64,000 nucleotides of DNA from Gorsachius magnificus (taxonomy: Eukaryota; Chordata; Aves; Pelecaniformes; Ardeidae): contig CM067082.1 in the NCBI GenBank assembly GCA_034008185.1, positions 52,473,586 through 52,537,585 of the forward strand, in the 5' to 3' direction. The notes beneath the pieces were generated by a model. The model had not been told where the DNA came from. It made no database searches and saw nothing but the letters and a program-made list of their open reading frames with translations. A program made the position numbers and the translations under genes. The stretch's first letter is position 1. Every line of letters starts with the position of its first letter. Shown in pieces: positions 33,131-45,130 of the stretch.

Positions 33131-36100
33131 AGTGAACCCAGACTTCACGAGAAGATGGCATTCAGCTCATTTCGGCTGTTTCACAAAAGCCTGGATGCTT
33201 GTTAAGATCATGTGAAAGAAGAATTTTGCGGGGTATCTCTCTACCTGTGTAATACTTGCTGCAGCACTGAGCCCCTGCATAGTCCCACAAAAATAAAGGA
33301 GCCACTCACACACTTAAAAATCAGACGCAGCTACTTGTCTTGCTGGATCAAGACCAAATCTCTTGTGTCTCCAAAAATCCACCACAAGTTCTCATGTGAT
33401 TTCCAGCATTTCCCGTTTCAAGGCAGGCTACAAATCTTGCCTCAACACTTCACAGTGCTACACCTTGCAAGCCAATTCTGGTCAGACCCAGCAATGACAG
33501 CCCTTCCTTAAAATGGAAAATAGTTTGTGTAAGATATCTGTGCACATTTGAACTTCAAGTTTCAGTGTGAGGCTGGTTCAAGTTTGGGCTTATAGATTAA
33601 CTCTGCTTTCTTATTATTTTTAAGCTATATTCATTTTTCTCTCTTAACATGTTTTTTGTCATGCTTATCCTTCACTGCTCTTGCCCAGCATTTCCAGACC
33701 TGCAAAATCTTCACCTTTTACCTTACTTATTTCTCTGGCAAGAACAAACCCCTCCTCCTGCCTCCCCCTTATCCCTGTGTAAGTAACATCCATCACTGTA
33801 TCAGCACCTGTCTGAGCAGCACTACAGAAGGGTCAAGGTATTATTTCCTACCCTTGACAGGTGTTATAACCATGCCGAACCACCCCAACTTATAAAAGTT
33901 TCCATTCTGCAAACTGCTGAGTGTACTTTTCTTCCTGCTATTCATCCTCCCTTGGAGGCTTCTTGGCTTTGCTCATGCCAAGGCAAAAAGCCACTCGCAC
34001 TTCCACAAATGCAAAAGCGAAAGACAGACTTTCCCCATATTGCACAGTGTGGAGAAGAGCCGGCACGCATGAGCGCAGCCTCAGGGGTCTTCTGCGATGG
34101 CCATGGCTGGCATTGCCCCTCCTGGGTGAGGTTCTGTCTGAGGCACAGTGCTGGGAAACCTCCCACCAGGCAGGGTCATGCTCAGGAGACCCAGAGGAGC
34201 AGAATAACCACGCAGAGGCACAGAAATGCATCTCAGACACCAAACAATTAGTCCTTGTCCATGGAGGGGGTCAACCCATGCATGCACTTACATAGCTTAC
34301 CTACACAAGCAACATTATAATCAGACCTAGGAAACCAAGACAAGGATTGGGCCTGACTGTAATAGATACCAGGCAGGTAATGCAGAATTTGAACTCTTGA
34401 GATGCCAGTTTGGTTACAGCTGGTAGAAAAGCCAGAGGAGATAACAAAATGCCAGTGCTGGGTAGAAGCAGCAGTGCAGGCATGCACAGCATAAGCACTC
34501 TGGAGTGCTCTTCAGAGAGGCGCTGGATCCTCTTCTTCTCTCTGCATTCCTCACTCTCCTTTTCTGCCGCCTGCGGAGGAGCACACACATGCACAGTCAT
34601 ACCCACTGTACGTGCATAAGCCTTCTGCACTCTCCCTCCTGTAATATCTATAGAGTGAGAATGGTTTAAGGAACAAATGATCTATTAAAGCCATTAAATG
34701 AGTGAGAAACATGAAATATTTGGAGGATGGGTTCTTGGCCATGCAAAGGTTACATACCTAGGCAAGTTAGCTGACTTTTTTATGGGGAAATAGGCATCCC
34801 TGCAAGGTGACCAGTTGCATCCTAGCATAAGTGTCCAGACTAAACTAGATTAAATCACTCCTTGCCATTAAATCTCTCTGGCCATTAATTAATCTGGACA
34901 ATGAGCTGAAATGAAACATCTAACTTTCAAATAAGCAGGACGAATCCCCTCCCTTAGGTCCCAGCTGCTTAGATATGGTTCAAAAATTCATGTCTTCTAC
35001 AAGATACTTTTCCCATTAGCTTGAAGTTCAGGGATACAACACAGTAGGTTGTTCATCCAAGGAAAAGAGGAGCTCCTTGGAGAGGCTACTTTTCAGGACC
35101 CCTGACTCTCTACCCTGTGTATACCCTTCCCTTTAGCAATGACTTATTCCATCCTCATGCAAATGAAGCAATTACTGCTGAGCGCACCAGCACAAAGATT
35201 ATGCCTGGTCTTCTCTGAGTCACTCCAGGAAATGGGAGGGAATTTGTATATGCAGATAACAGTGTAGGGAGAGGGCACAAGAGAAGGCTACAGGGGAGGG
35301 GAGAAACTTTATTCTTATTAAAACAGTTATTATTATTATATATTAGTCTACATCCTCCATTTTGCATGGTTTTGGTTGTCTTGTTGTTTTTTTTTTCCCC
35401 CCACAAAGAAGCACTGTACTTAAGGAGTAACTAACTACATCTTCTTGCATTCTGTTGCTGATAAGTGTTGTGGAAAGCTGTAGACTTCCAGCCTCAGAAG
35501 CACCTGAACAGTTAAAGATTGGCTGGACCCCTTCAGAGGTAGATTGACAATATTTCTGGCATCCTGAAGCTGGCAAGCCGGTGGAAAGGACCACAGCACA
35601 GTGCCAAGCATTAGTTATTTCTACTCTCCACTTAGACTCCTGCAGGCTGAGAGGTGGAATAAGAGACATTACAGCAGCCTTTGTCGATCAGAGACATCCC
35701 CCAAGCAGAGGAATCCTTGCAAAGACTGCCATTTTTTAAATCTAATTCATTCCTTAATCATGATTAATTGTTTAACTTAGTTGGCTATAAATCATAAAGC
35801 AAGCTCAGAGATTTATCCAGCAGAGATACGCACAGCTTCTTTGACCCACCCCTGGCACCGAATCTCCCAATTCACTGGCAAAAGTGCTCTCAGTAAAACC
35901 CAGAAAAAGAACCTGCAAAAACAAACATGAGCAATAAAATAATACCCTATGCAGAGGATAAAGAAAATGCTAAAGTCAGCATTTTATCTGATAGTCTGTC
36001 TTCAGGAAATGCCTGTGAAAACAGTTTTGGAAAGTAATAGCTGATCTGGCTGCAGATATTCCCTGAAATAAGAAAGGTGCAAAATCCCAATGCCGTTTTC

Positions 36101-38380
36101 TTTTTTTAAAGAAAACAAAATAGTTCTCACCAGAAGAAAAGCATTCTGCCACCCTACGAAAGGCAGAAGGCCTTGTTAAGGGTAAAGTATTAGATGATAC
36201 AAAGCTGCCAGAAGAAGGATCTGTATAACTGTAAGAGCAAAAGGAAATAGCTCTGCATGAAAAATGAGTGAATGGAAAGGGATAGACAAACACAGAGGAG
36301 GCCACTACGGTGATGAAGTGTTTACCTAGTTAGGCTCTCTCTGAATCTCTGAGTGCCATCATCATGGTTTTCCTCATTCTCGGAATTTTTTATGTGTTGT
36401 TTTTTTTGTTTTTTTTTTTTCAATTGACAGGCAATTGTACCCACGAAAATCTGAACCCTGGTCTGCTTTGCTGCATACCTTCCCTTCTTCACTCACATGA
36501 TGGCATGTATTCCGCAGGACAGCAAAACAGATGGAGAGTTGGCGGGTGTCATACTCCCATTAAAGATGAGAAATGTAGCCACAAAGGTCTTTTTACTGTT
36601 ATAACATCCTGCCTAACCACTCCAGTTAAGCAAGGCACTGTAAGTGTTGCTCCTAAAACCGAGCTCCCTTTCTTTCCTCACATTCACACTTATTCAAAAC
36701 ATACATGCCTCTTGCAACGGCAGTGGAATTAATCTCACTGTGTCAATACCTTTTTCTGGGGACAGAAGTCGAGCACCATGCAGAGAAGCCACACATCTGC
36801 AATGCAAACGATATCCTAAACGTGTCACCAGAAAGCAAATGCACAGCACATGGGAGCCCTGGCAGATGTACTGTCCTGAAGCCTGGCAGCAGCACAAACA
36901 ACGCTAGCCTCACTGCCATCCCCCAAAGTCCGGGGGCAACACTACCATGGGGGCACATTTGATTGGGGGGAATTCTTCCCAGACTGGCACATAAGTAGGC
37001 ATCATTGACTTTGGTTTATAGTTTATTCTCCGTTTCTTTAAAGACAGCGGGAAGCTCCGAGGGTGAGACGTGGAGAGGTAGAGAGGTGCCCCCATGCCTA
37101 GAGCTGGAGGAGTGGTTCGCAGGAGGGACGGCTGGAGGATGCCTCACCTCCTGGCCAACTTGGCCGAAATGGCAGCTCAAACCTCTGTGCTTCCCTCAGT
37201 TGTGGTTTATGGTTTCTCGGGAGGACGGGCTCTCGAGGGGGAACAAGGGAGCTGATGCTATAAAACAGGCCATAAGTCAAATGTCGGCTTTTCTGGCCAG
37301 CGCGAGTATTTGTAGAAGCAGCTTCCAGATTGCCCAGGCTGTTGGGCAGTGGGACGGCTCTTACGGAGCTGGGCAATACTGGGATTGGGCAAGCAGTGTA
37401 GTGATGGCAGGCGATCAGACACATGGTGGACAATACTGGTGTTGGGAGCAGAGGGGACAGGCTAAGGTGGGTGTTTGGGGGCTGTAGAAACATGCATTTT
37501 AGCCAGCTGTGTCCAGCTGCCAGTATCCAGTTGTAACTATTGGGTTGCAAGTGAGGGAACCTGGAGCGGTGCTCAACAGCTTTGGGAAAAACAAAGGCGA
37601 TTGACAGGATCCTTATGTGTCTGGGGTAGTCCTTCCCAGAGCCCCTGAAAGTGTCTGGCATATTAAATAACAGCAAGCTCAGGTACTGGATGCAGCATGC
37701 CTGGAAATTGTACGATAGAAATGAAGTGGCAGCCTGCCATCCAAGCCAGCCACTCCAGCATCCACGTCTTCCTCACATCTAGTGCCAGAATCAATCGGCC
37801 GATCCAGATCCTGATCTGATAGAGCTGTTACTTGCATGGAAATGGGAAGGGAACCATCCTAAACAATAACAGCAAAATGAGTATCTCTTTAGAAGCTGCC
37901 TAAGCAAACAGACACAATAACCTAATCCAACCAAAAATAAAAAATGATGCCTCTGAACAGCAGCAAGTGGAAGATAAGAACTAGTCTTTTATCGAGTCCA
38001 GAGGCCTCCTGGACAGAAGGAAAAACAAGTGGAAGATCAAATGGATTGTGGGTCAAGTAAAGCACTAGGCAAAGAGGTTTGAAGCCAAACCACAGGACAC
38101 ATTTGTCAAGCTCTTAAAAAAATAGAAATGCAGGATCAAAGCAGAAGCACTTTGCTAATATTAACATTTGTCACCTACTTTTACTTTTGATGTACTTCAT
38201 TTTGAAGATATTTCTCCCTTTTCTCTTTTTTTTTTTTAAACAGGATAATCTAATCTTTCAGTACACACACTTGCCTCCTTCAAAAGAAACACAATGACAA
38301 TATTCTTGAAACACAGAAGACTTTAATAAGAACAGATTAAAAGAACCAACATATGGAAAACAAATAATAAAAATATATTA
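33131..38380. other. Gene-free intergenic stretch
   Basis: Contains many short open frames, the longest 192 codons on the minus strand at 37098-37676, none with a recognisable domain. AT-rich element-like patches occur at about 34845-34930 and 35740-35800. T-runs near 36400-36420 and 38226-38238 are simple repeats. No CR1. Confidence 0.5.
35754..35767. promoter_or_regulatory. 14-base perfect palindrome TTAATCATGATTAA
   Basis: Two TTAATC/GATTAA half-sites meet in a perfect palindrome inside a homeodomain-rich patch (TTAATTGTTTAAC follows). K50-type homeodomain proteins (PITX, OTX) bind TAATC cores, so a dimer site is possible. Motif-only evidence. Confidence 0.35.
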
Positions 38381-38389
38381 AGCAGCAGT

Positions 38390-38640
38390 CTGGGGAAATG
38401 CTGTTGACGCTGTTGTCAAGTGTTTTAATATAAAGGTTTTGGTAGTTTTCCCAACAAAATATACATGAAACAATAACTCTTTGTATTGCTTCACATTCGA
38501 GTGGAGGAAGAACATTCCTGTAGCGCTTGAGTCAGCAACGACAATTAAAAAAAATTATTAGCATCGAATGGATCACATTCATTACTGATGTGTAGGTATT
38601 GTTTTGGAGTTGCTACCCCATTGATCAACAGGATCAAAAT
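38390..38640. promoter_or_regulatory. Candidate conserved noncoding element
   Basis: Non-repetitive AT-rich block with CAAGTG (38416), an AACAATAAC SOX-like word, TTGAGTCAGC (AP-1/MAF-like, near 38527) and CAATTAAAAAAAATTATTAGC. It sits just left of a CpG cluster. An enhancer reading is an inference. Confidence 0.35.
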
Positions 38641-38859
38641 TTGGATTAAAAAAGAGAAATAAAAAAAAGCTTGAAAACTTTTTCTGGAGCATATTCAGCC
38701 ATGCGTTTGTCCCCACTTCACCAGCTCTGCAGCTCATGTCCTTCAGACAGATGGTGAGATGAGTCCTAACTCAACGGTGGGCTGACGTTCCTGCAAGACT
38801 GGGTGACAGTTTTGATTTCTTCCTCCCTTCAGTCAGGAGGTGTTCATGTCTCTGCTGAC

Positions 38860-39245
38860 ACCCCGAGCTGCGGGACTGCAGAGGGAAGCAGCATTCGAGG
38901 ACCTTCAGCATGCGTCGAGAGCGACCTTCTACACGCCGAGAGATTTACAGCGCTGCAGCCGAGGTACTGCTCTGCACAGCACAAGCTACATAACAACAAC
39001 AATACCTCAGGCTGAATTTAGGAAATTCGGTAATTGTCAAGTGTGGTAAATCATCTTTAAAGCAAACACTCTTAAAAGCGGAGAGATAAAGTTCATTCCT
39101 CTGCAGCAAGGCGGTAGCGAGGAATACGGCGAGGCTGTGGGCAGGGTTTCAAAGCAGCCCGGTCACGTTAGGCGAGATACTGCTGCCCGCTCCCGACGGG
39201 ATTTCTGAGACTGCTGGCACCAGGGTGACAGGCCGGTAATCGTTA
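38860..39245. other. Isolated CpG cluster
   Basis: By hand count about 24 CpG dinucleotides occur in roughly 390 bases, while flanking kilobases have few. Words include GCGTCGAGAGCGACC and GGCGGTAGCGAGG. It may be an orphan CpG island, that is, an unmethylated distal element or the promoter of an unannotated noncoding RNA. GC content is only moderate, so it would fail strict island criteria. Confidence 0.4.
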
Positions 39246-42200
39246 ACAGGGGAAGTCTGTCTGGTGCCTGCTCTTTGTTCCAGCCCCACTTTCATATTTG
39301 AGAACCCTTATGGTATACTTTCTATTCACAGCAACGTTTTAGCCTGTCGCAAGTGTGGCCCCAGTGATTATAGTTAGGCAAATACAGCAAGAACCCACAC
39401 ATGCTTGAGCCCTTCAAAGTATCTTTTTTTTTTTCCTCAGTTTCCAGTTGTTAATATTTGACTGAGTCTGTAGTTTGAACAAGTATTTCCCAAATATATT
39501 TATTTCAGCTTTCAAAAAAAAAAAAGAAAAGAAAAGCCACCGAACTTTTACAGTGCTCAGAGCATTTATGGCTGAAACTCGTTCTGCAGGTTCAGCCATC
39601 TGTCCTGCCTGTCCTTGCACAACCATACTCTTGTAAAATGAGTCAGTTGTCTTATTGGGGAACTTGCCATGCCCCTGGCACCACGTTCGGTTCCTGGATA
39701 TCTCACCAGGATGACTTCCTGGAAACAGTAAAAGCAAGGAAGATGCTAGGAAGATGTGGCTCAAAATGCTTACAGCTGCAAGGGGGAAGTAGGCATTGAA
39801 ATGCAGATAACAATCTCTCAAGGGATCCACCTGAAGGAAGGATGTACCTAAGATGAGGGGTTGTGATCTTCTCCATAGAAAAAGGATGATGGGATGGACG
39901 CTTCTGATGACATTAAAGTGAATTGCAGTACCGACTAGAATATCAGAGCTGGGCCAACGTAATTATTACTCAGATTACCAAGTGGGGTGACTACCGTTAC
40001 TAACTACTATTCACATAAAAGAGCTTGTCAAGGGGATCCATCCTTGCTCTTCACTGTTGGAGAAATGTACCTGCAATTTCACAGAGGTTGGAATAAATGG
40101 GGTCCCATCAACTCCAGCAGCTGCTCTTCCAAGCCCTTTGTGAAGGTCTACCCAGTCTTAGCACATGTGACTCGACGTGAATTTACACAAAGGCTTCTTC
40201 ATTCTGCTTCTGGCAACATAAACCATTTTAAAGAGGGTATCAATTATACCATTCTGATGGAAGTTATAACAATTGTTCTTATGTGAACCTGTTCATCTGT
40301 TTTAAATCTCCTTAATCCTATGCCAGGACAAATGTGAAATCAGAGAATTTTACATACCCAGCTTCTTTTTTCAGTCCTGGATTTCATATTTCTGTAGACA
40401 AGACTGTTCCCTGCATAGTGATATTGTTTGTACACCAAGACAGGGAAACAAGGATGCTGCAATAATAATAATAAGGAAGCTCATTTTCCCTTTGAAGAAA
40501 AGCTCTTTGTTTTTTTAAAGCTTTATGATAGTTGTAAACAAATGTGTGTTGTTAGAAATTATAGATATTTTTTGACATGTCAATATAGCATTATTGTAAT
40601 AACCTTCAGCAAGCCCGAAAGGCTCTCACATGAGCAAAGAATGAGGCTCTGGGGTTCATTCAAAGCTTGTCTAATTACACAGACTTACAGGACCTGCAAA
40701 AATAGGGTGGAAACTGCACTGCATGACAGCAATTCCACTTTCATATTGCCTTGCTTGTAAATGGAACAAAGTTACTTTTGGCAAAGCTCTGGCCTGCTAT
40801 GGCAATTAAAAGATTCTGATCTTACCCAGTCACAGGGGGGCAAAAGTGTTGGGAAGGCTGAAAAAGGGAGCAAAAGTTTTTCTAACAGGTTGATTTCCAA
40901 TAAATACATAATTAAGGTTAATTAATAGTGCAGGATAAGTGTTTGAATCAAGTAATTTTTTTACCAGATCTGTCTCACTTTACCATAGGAAACCTCAGAA
41001 CTAAAGAAACCCCCAAACCCAAGAACAAAAACCAAAAATCATTGCTGTCCTCCCTGATGTTGTTTCAGTGCTAGTGAAGCCACACCATCTCACACTGCCC
41101 CTTGCAGACGTCGTGGGTGAAGGCCCAGTTTTGTTGAGCTGGGTTTTACGTGGACACTTAAATAACTATCACATTTTCCATTCGTTTCTTCCCATTCTTC
41201 TCTCAGGCCATGGATGCTGCCTCTTCACCTCTTCCATTTACCAGACCATAGATATCAATGCCACATCTCCATCACCTCTCCTCTGTTACCCCTTTTTCCA
41301 GGTGTTGCTTTACCTTCATGGATGTTTATTCCACTGTATCTTCTAATCTCCAAATTTCCCTCTGGGAAATCACAGTTGGAGCTGTCTTGTCATTTTCTCT
41401 CTGGAAGACACCGCTTTTACTGTAGCACATGGAAAGATCACGGCTTTTCTTTCAGTAATAACATCTCACCAGCTCAAGCAGGTAACCAGAGGTGATTTGC
41501 AAGCTCTTTCCTATAGGGTCTGGCTGCTGCCGAACGACCCCTCTTCGTAGCACTTCTTCCTCCTGGAAATGTAGCCATGGATCCGTTCACATTTTCAAAG
41601 TGTAAATCAGGCTCCTATCTTGGATGCAACTGGTACAGTTAGAGCACGGTCTGTTTAAATCAGCTCAGAAAGTGAAAACCAAATAATGAATGAGCACAGA
41701 AAATTAGCTTGGCAAAACTCCACCGCGATGATTTGTTTTCCAAAGTGCAGCTGATTTACAGATTTGAGGCCTCCATTGGTGCTCTCTAGGTTTAAAGTAA
41801 GATATTTCAACAAAAATTATAGCTGAAGGGCAGCTCTGCTGATCCAGGAAATGCTGTGAGGGTGACAGTAAACGCTTGAGGTATGTGCGAGAGGGGTATA
41901 TCCCAGCCGGTACTGTTATATCTCTGCACAAAGCGGCCTAGCAAGCAGAGTTCCTGAATTTATTGGCTTTCCCGACCCCTGCCCTGCCCACGGCCCTGCG
42001 GGCGCCTGGCTACCCCAACAGGCCAGGAGCGGGTTTAGCCAGATTCCTGTGAATTCCCACCAAAAAGGCACCCTCTGGCTGGAACGGGCATGCAGAGGCT
42101 TGGCTGCTTCTGTGTAGCTCCCAGCTACCCATCGCTGAAACCATCCCTTCCCATTGGGGCAACGTGATTCCCCAGATAGTTTGGGTGCTGGGGCTGCCCC

Positions 42201-42960
42201 ATAGACAGTGAGGATCAGAGCATCCGATTTTGAAGTGGCCTTTTTTACCCAGCAGCTTTGCTTGTCATTATTGCTCGCTAGTGGGATGGCTGCAGTGACC
42301 TCGGGGGACCGGCTGAGCGTGGTGCAGACCCTGCAATGGGTCCCTCACCTCTACCACACCGCAGAGGGCAGAGGAAAGCCTTCAAGAGCTAAACTGCACG
42401 TAACAGCCCTTGGAGGAAACGAGTTATAAACACGCCGCTTCCTTGGGTCTGCTGTGGTTTTTCTTCCACTGATAATAAAGGGAGAACAAGATCTCCATGT
42501 GCTCACTCCTTGTTGCTTTCCACCCCAAACGTTTAACATCCATCAAATTCTTGAGCAAGGAACTAGTGGTTCTTGGAGAGATTGATGCTTCATCAGATGT
42601 AATGGAAGTTTTGTCCCTTAATAAACTGGAAAGTGACTCTTTTTGATGACAGAGGCACTGGTAGCTGACACCAAGAGGAATACCTGGCTGCATGCCTGCC
42701 AGCCATGGGAAGGTGCCCACAGGCATTTAGGAACTCTCCAGGATGGAGCAGCTTTTTTTTACTGCACCATGCAGTTAGACGACAGAAAATTAAACCATCT
42801 TAAGATGCAACAAAGTGCTGATCAGAAATTATATAAGCAGTATAGCCCTATTAATTTCAGTGTCCTGAACGTAAGGATTTGTACACACCATGTCAATTTA
42901 AGAAGCAAAACCAAAGCACGATGCAAACTCAGGAGGATGGATCGTGCCCTCATCACGATC
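39246..42960. other. Gene-free intergenic stretch
   Basis: No exons recognised. Simple A/T runs occur near 39423-39435 and 39515-39534. A palindromic GGTTAATTAATAG word near 40915 resembles part of an HNF1 site. The rest is unremarkable. Confidence 0.5.
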
Positions 42961-42962
42961 AT

Positions 42963-43010
42963 TTAGGTTGGAAAAGACCTTTAAGATCATCAAGTCCAAC
43001 TGTTAACCTT
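42963..43010 (-). mobile_element. CR1 3'-end fragment
   Basis: About 48 bases match the 3' untranslated end of CR1 in the minus orientation, nearly identical to bases 18432-18479 of the larger copy. The ATTCTRTG tail is lost or degenerate on the left. Very short 5'-truncated CR1 copies are common in bird genomes. Confidence 0.85.
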
Positions 43011-44980
43011 ATGGATGGGATTAAGGGGGACAATCTGTATTTTAGATGATGTGACATACTGGCTAGGAAAGCAATTGTGGATGTTTACTTACAGCTTCCT
43101 CACAAATAAAAACAGGAAAAAGGGTTCACTAAATTTTTAAGCTTTTAAAGTTAAGATGATGGGTGCAAACCATTATTTTACGTATGATGTTAAGAATTAA
43201 GAGAGAGACCTCCTTCCACCATGGGGGGAAAGACGGCTTTGTTTCTAGCACACCTGATCTCTAGAAGTTGTGAAGCAACAGAATGGTAGGTGATATTTCA
43301 AGCTATTAATTTACCTGGCTCTATGGAAAGCGAAGCTAAAAAGTTCTGCCACAATTTTCTCATGACCAGAAATACCGACAGTTGTCAAACCATCCTCAGG
43401 AAGCTGGGAGAAGCTTTAAGAAGAGCTTCCAGAGGACAGAAATTGGAAGGAGGCACACTCAAATTACCCAGAAATTATGTGGCTGCAAGAGGTGCTAGTC
43501 AGAAACGTAAATTTGGAGTTAAAGGCATAAGATTTTCAAAGTGGCATCATGATGACTTGTGCAGCACTGCCTGCACCTCCGTGGCATGTAGATTTTAGTG
43601 GTGTAAAACCAGCAGTGTATGGGGCGTCCTCTCCAATGAACCAATACAGAGATGTGGGTGTTGCAGAAAGCCCTGTCCTGTCACCAGGATGTTCCTGCTG
43701 AATGCACAGGGGACAGTAATGTTTGGAGGCGGCCGGGAAATGTGGCCCACACCAGCCCGGCTGGGCAAACAGGACTGGACCCACACTCTTCCCACCACTT
43801 GGTGCCTGCCCAGCAAGGCGTTGGGGGGTTAGGAGTGGGGTTTTTTCAGCTTTTTCTTAGGAAAAAATAAAATGTTTCACATTTTTAGGTTGTTTTTTTT
43901 TTGCTTTACTTTCTAGCCTTCATTTCTTTCATGCTATAAGTTCTTCTTCTTTATGCCATCTCCATTACTGTCTTTTGCTCACAAACAGAAGTGGAAAAAA
44001 TAAAAGGAAAAAAAAATAGAAGGGAGCAGGGAAAGGTGATAAGCCAAAAGGGAAAAAAATCCCAACAATTCCCCTCTATTTTTTCAGATTTATTAACACA
44101 GAAAAAAGTTGGGGGAATACTAGAAATTTCTCCAAGAAATTTATTTTTCTGAAGATAAATTCTGAAATTTCTTCTTTTTATTTTCATTTACAAATTTTCA
44201 ACTTGGCTGTTTCCTTTATCTGTAAAGTAGCCTTGGAAAGACTTAATAGTTCCTAAGGGCATGTGAAACCAAACTCACTGCCCTGAGACTTAAAATGCTC
44301 AGAAGAGCAGCACTCAGTAATGCAAAGCATGAGACTATTACTTATATTTGCACATCATCATTACCCAATTGAAACCGTAGCTAAAGGAGAGAGAGGGAAA
44401 ACCACACAGCTGACCATGTGGCTACCAGAGGAAATTTTTAGTTGCCTTTATGTAGATATTAGTATTTTTTCATCAATGCTTCCAGGATACAGTGAGGGCA
44501 CAGCTCGGCACTGTACGTGCCTTTCACAGAGTGGCGTGTTGGTGGCATGAGCAAGAAGTTTGGGTGGTTGGTTTTGGTTTTTTTTTTTGCAAGTGCTTCA
44601 CTTTTTTTCCAATAGACGTGGGCAAAGTTTTGTGTAATTTTCCAGTGACCTTGATTATGCAATTTGGTGTGACTGCTGCCCTGAACGACATCAAAGATGC
44701 CACTCCTGTTATCAGGTGGCGGGCAGCCCCAGCCGGGCGAGGGACACACCGAGGGCAGCCAGAAGTGCCAGGGGCAGATGGCCCCCCAGCCTGCCTTGAT
44801 TAATGAGCTTCTCCTGGAGAAGCTCTTCTTGTTCCTGCTCCATTTTTTTGAGGGGGATGGGGGGAGTTACAGGGCTGGCAGTCATAAAACACACAAGAGG
44901 CATCATCACGTAGATGATGAAATACCGCAAATAAACTGAATCTGTTTCTTTCCCTTTCCAAATAGAGAGGGTGGTCCCAA
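43011..44980. other. Gene-free, partly purine-rich stretch
   Basis: AT-rich sequence with A- and T-runs at 43890-44170. No exon or element recognised. Open frames are near 100 codons or less. Confidence 0.5.
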
Positions 44981-44984
44981 CCCG

Positions 44985-45130
44985 GCGACAGCACATGCTT
45001 AACTCCAATCAGGGGCTCAAACCCACTTGCAAGGGTTAAATTCTGCCCCCTTTGAAGTGGCAAGGGCAGACCTTCATCTCAATAGGTCTCGTTCCTCCTC
45101 CCAGCGCTAAGTGCTTTGATGAATCAGCAC
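44985..45130. mobile_element. Probable ancient CR1/L3-type repeat remnant
   Basis: The words CACATGCTTAACTCC, GGGTTAAATTCTGCCC and TAAGTGCTTTGATGAATCAG occur in order. As I recall, near-identical words are hallmarks of very old, highly degraded CR1/L3-like repeats shared by birds, crocodilians and turtles. The copy is too decayed for a firm family. A repeat-library search with sensitive settings would decide. Confidence 0.4.

Noticed and set aside
37098..37676. 192-codon minus-strand open frame
   Set aside because: Longest frame in the gene-poor part but no recognisable domain, no splice or promoter context, ordinary composition.
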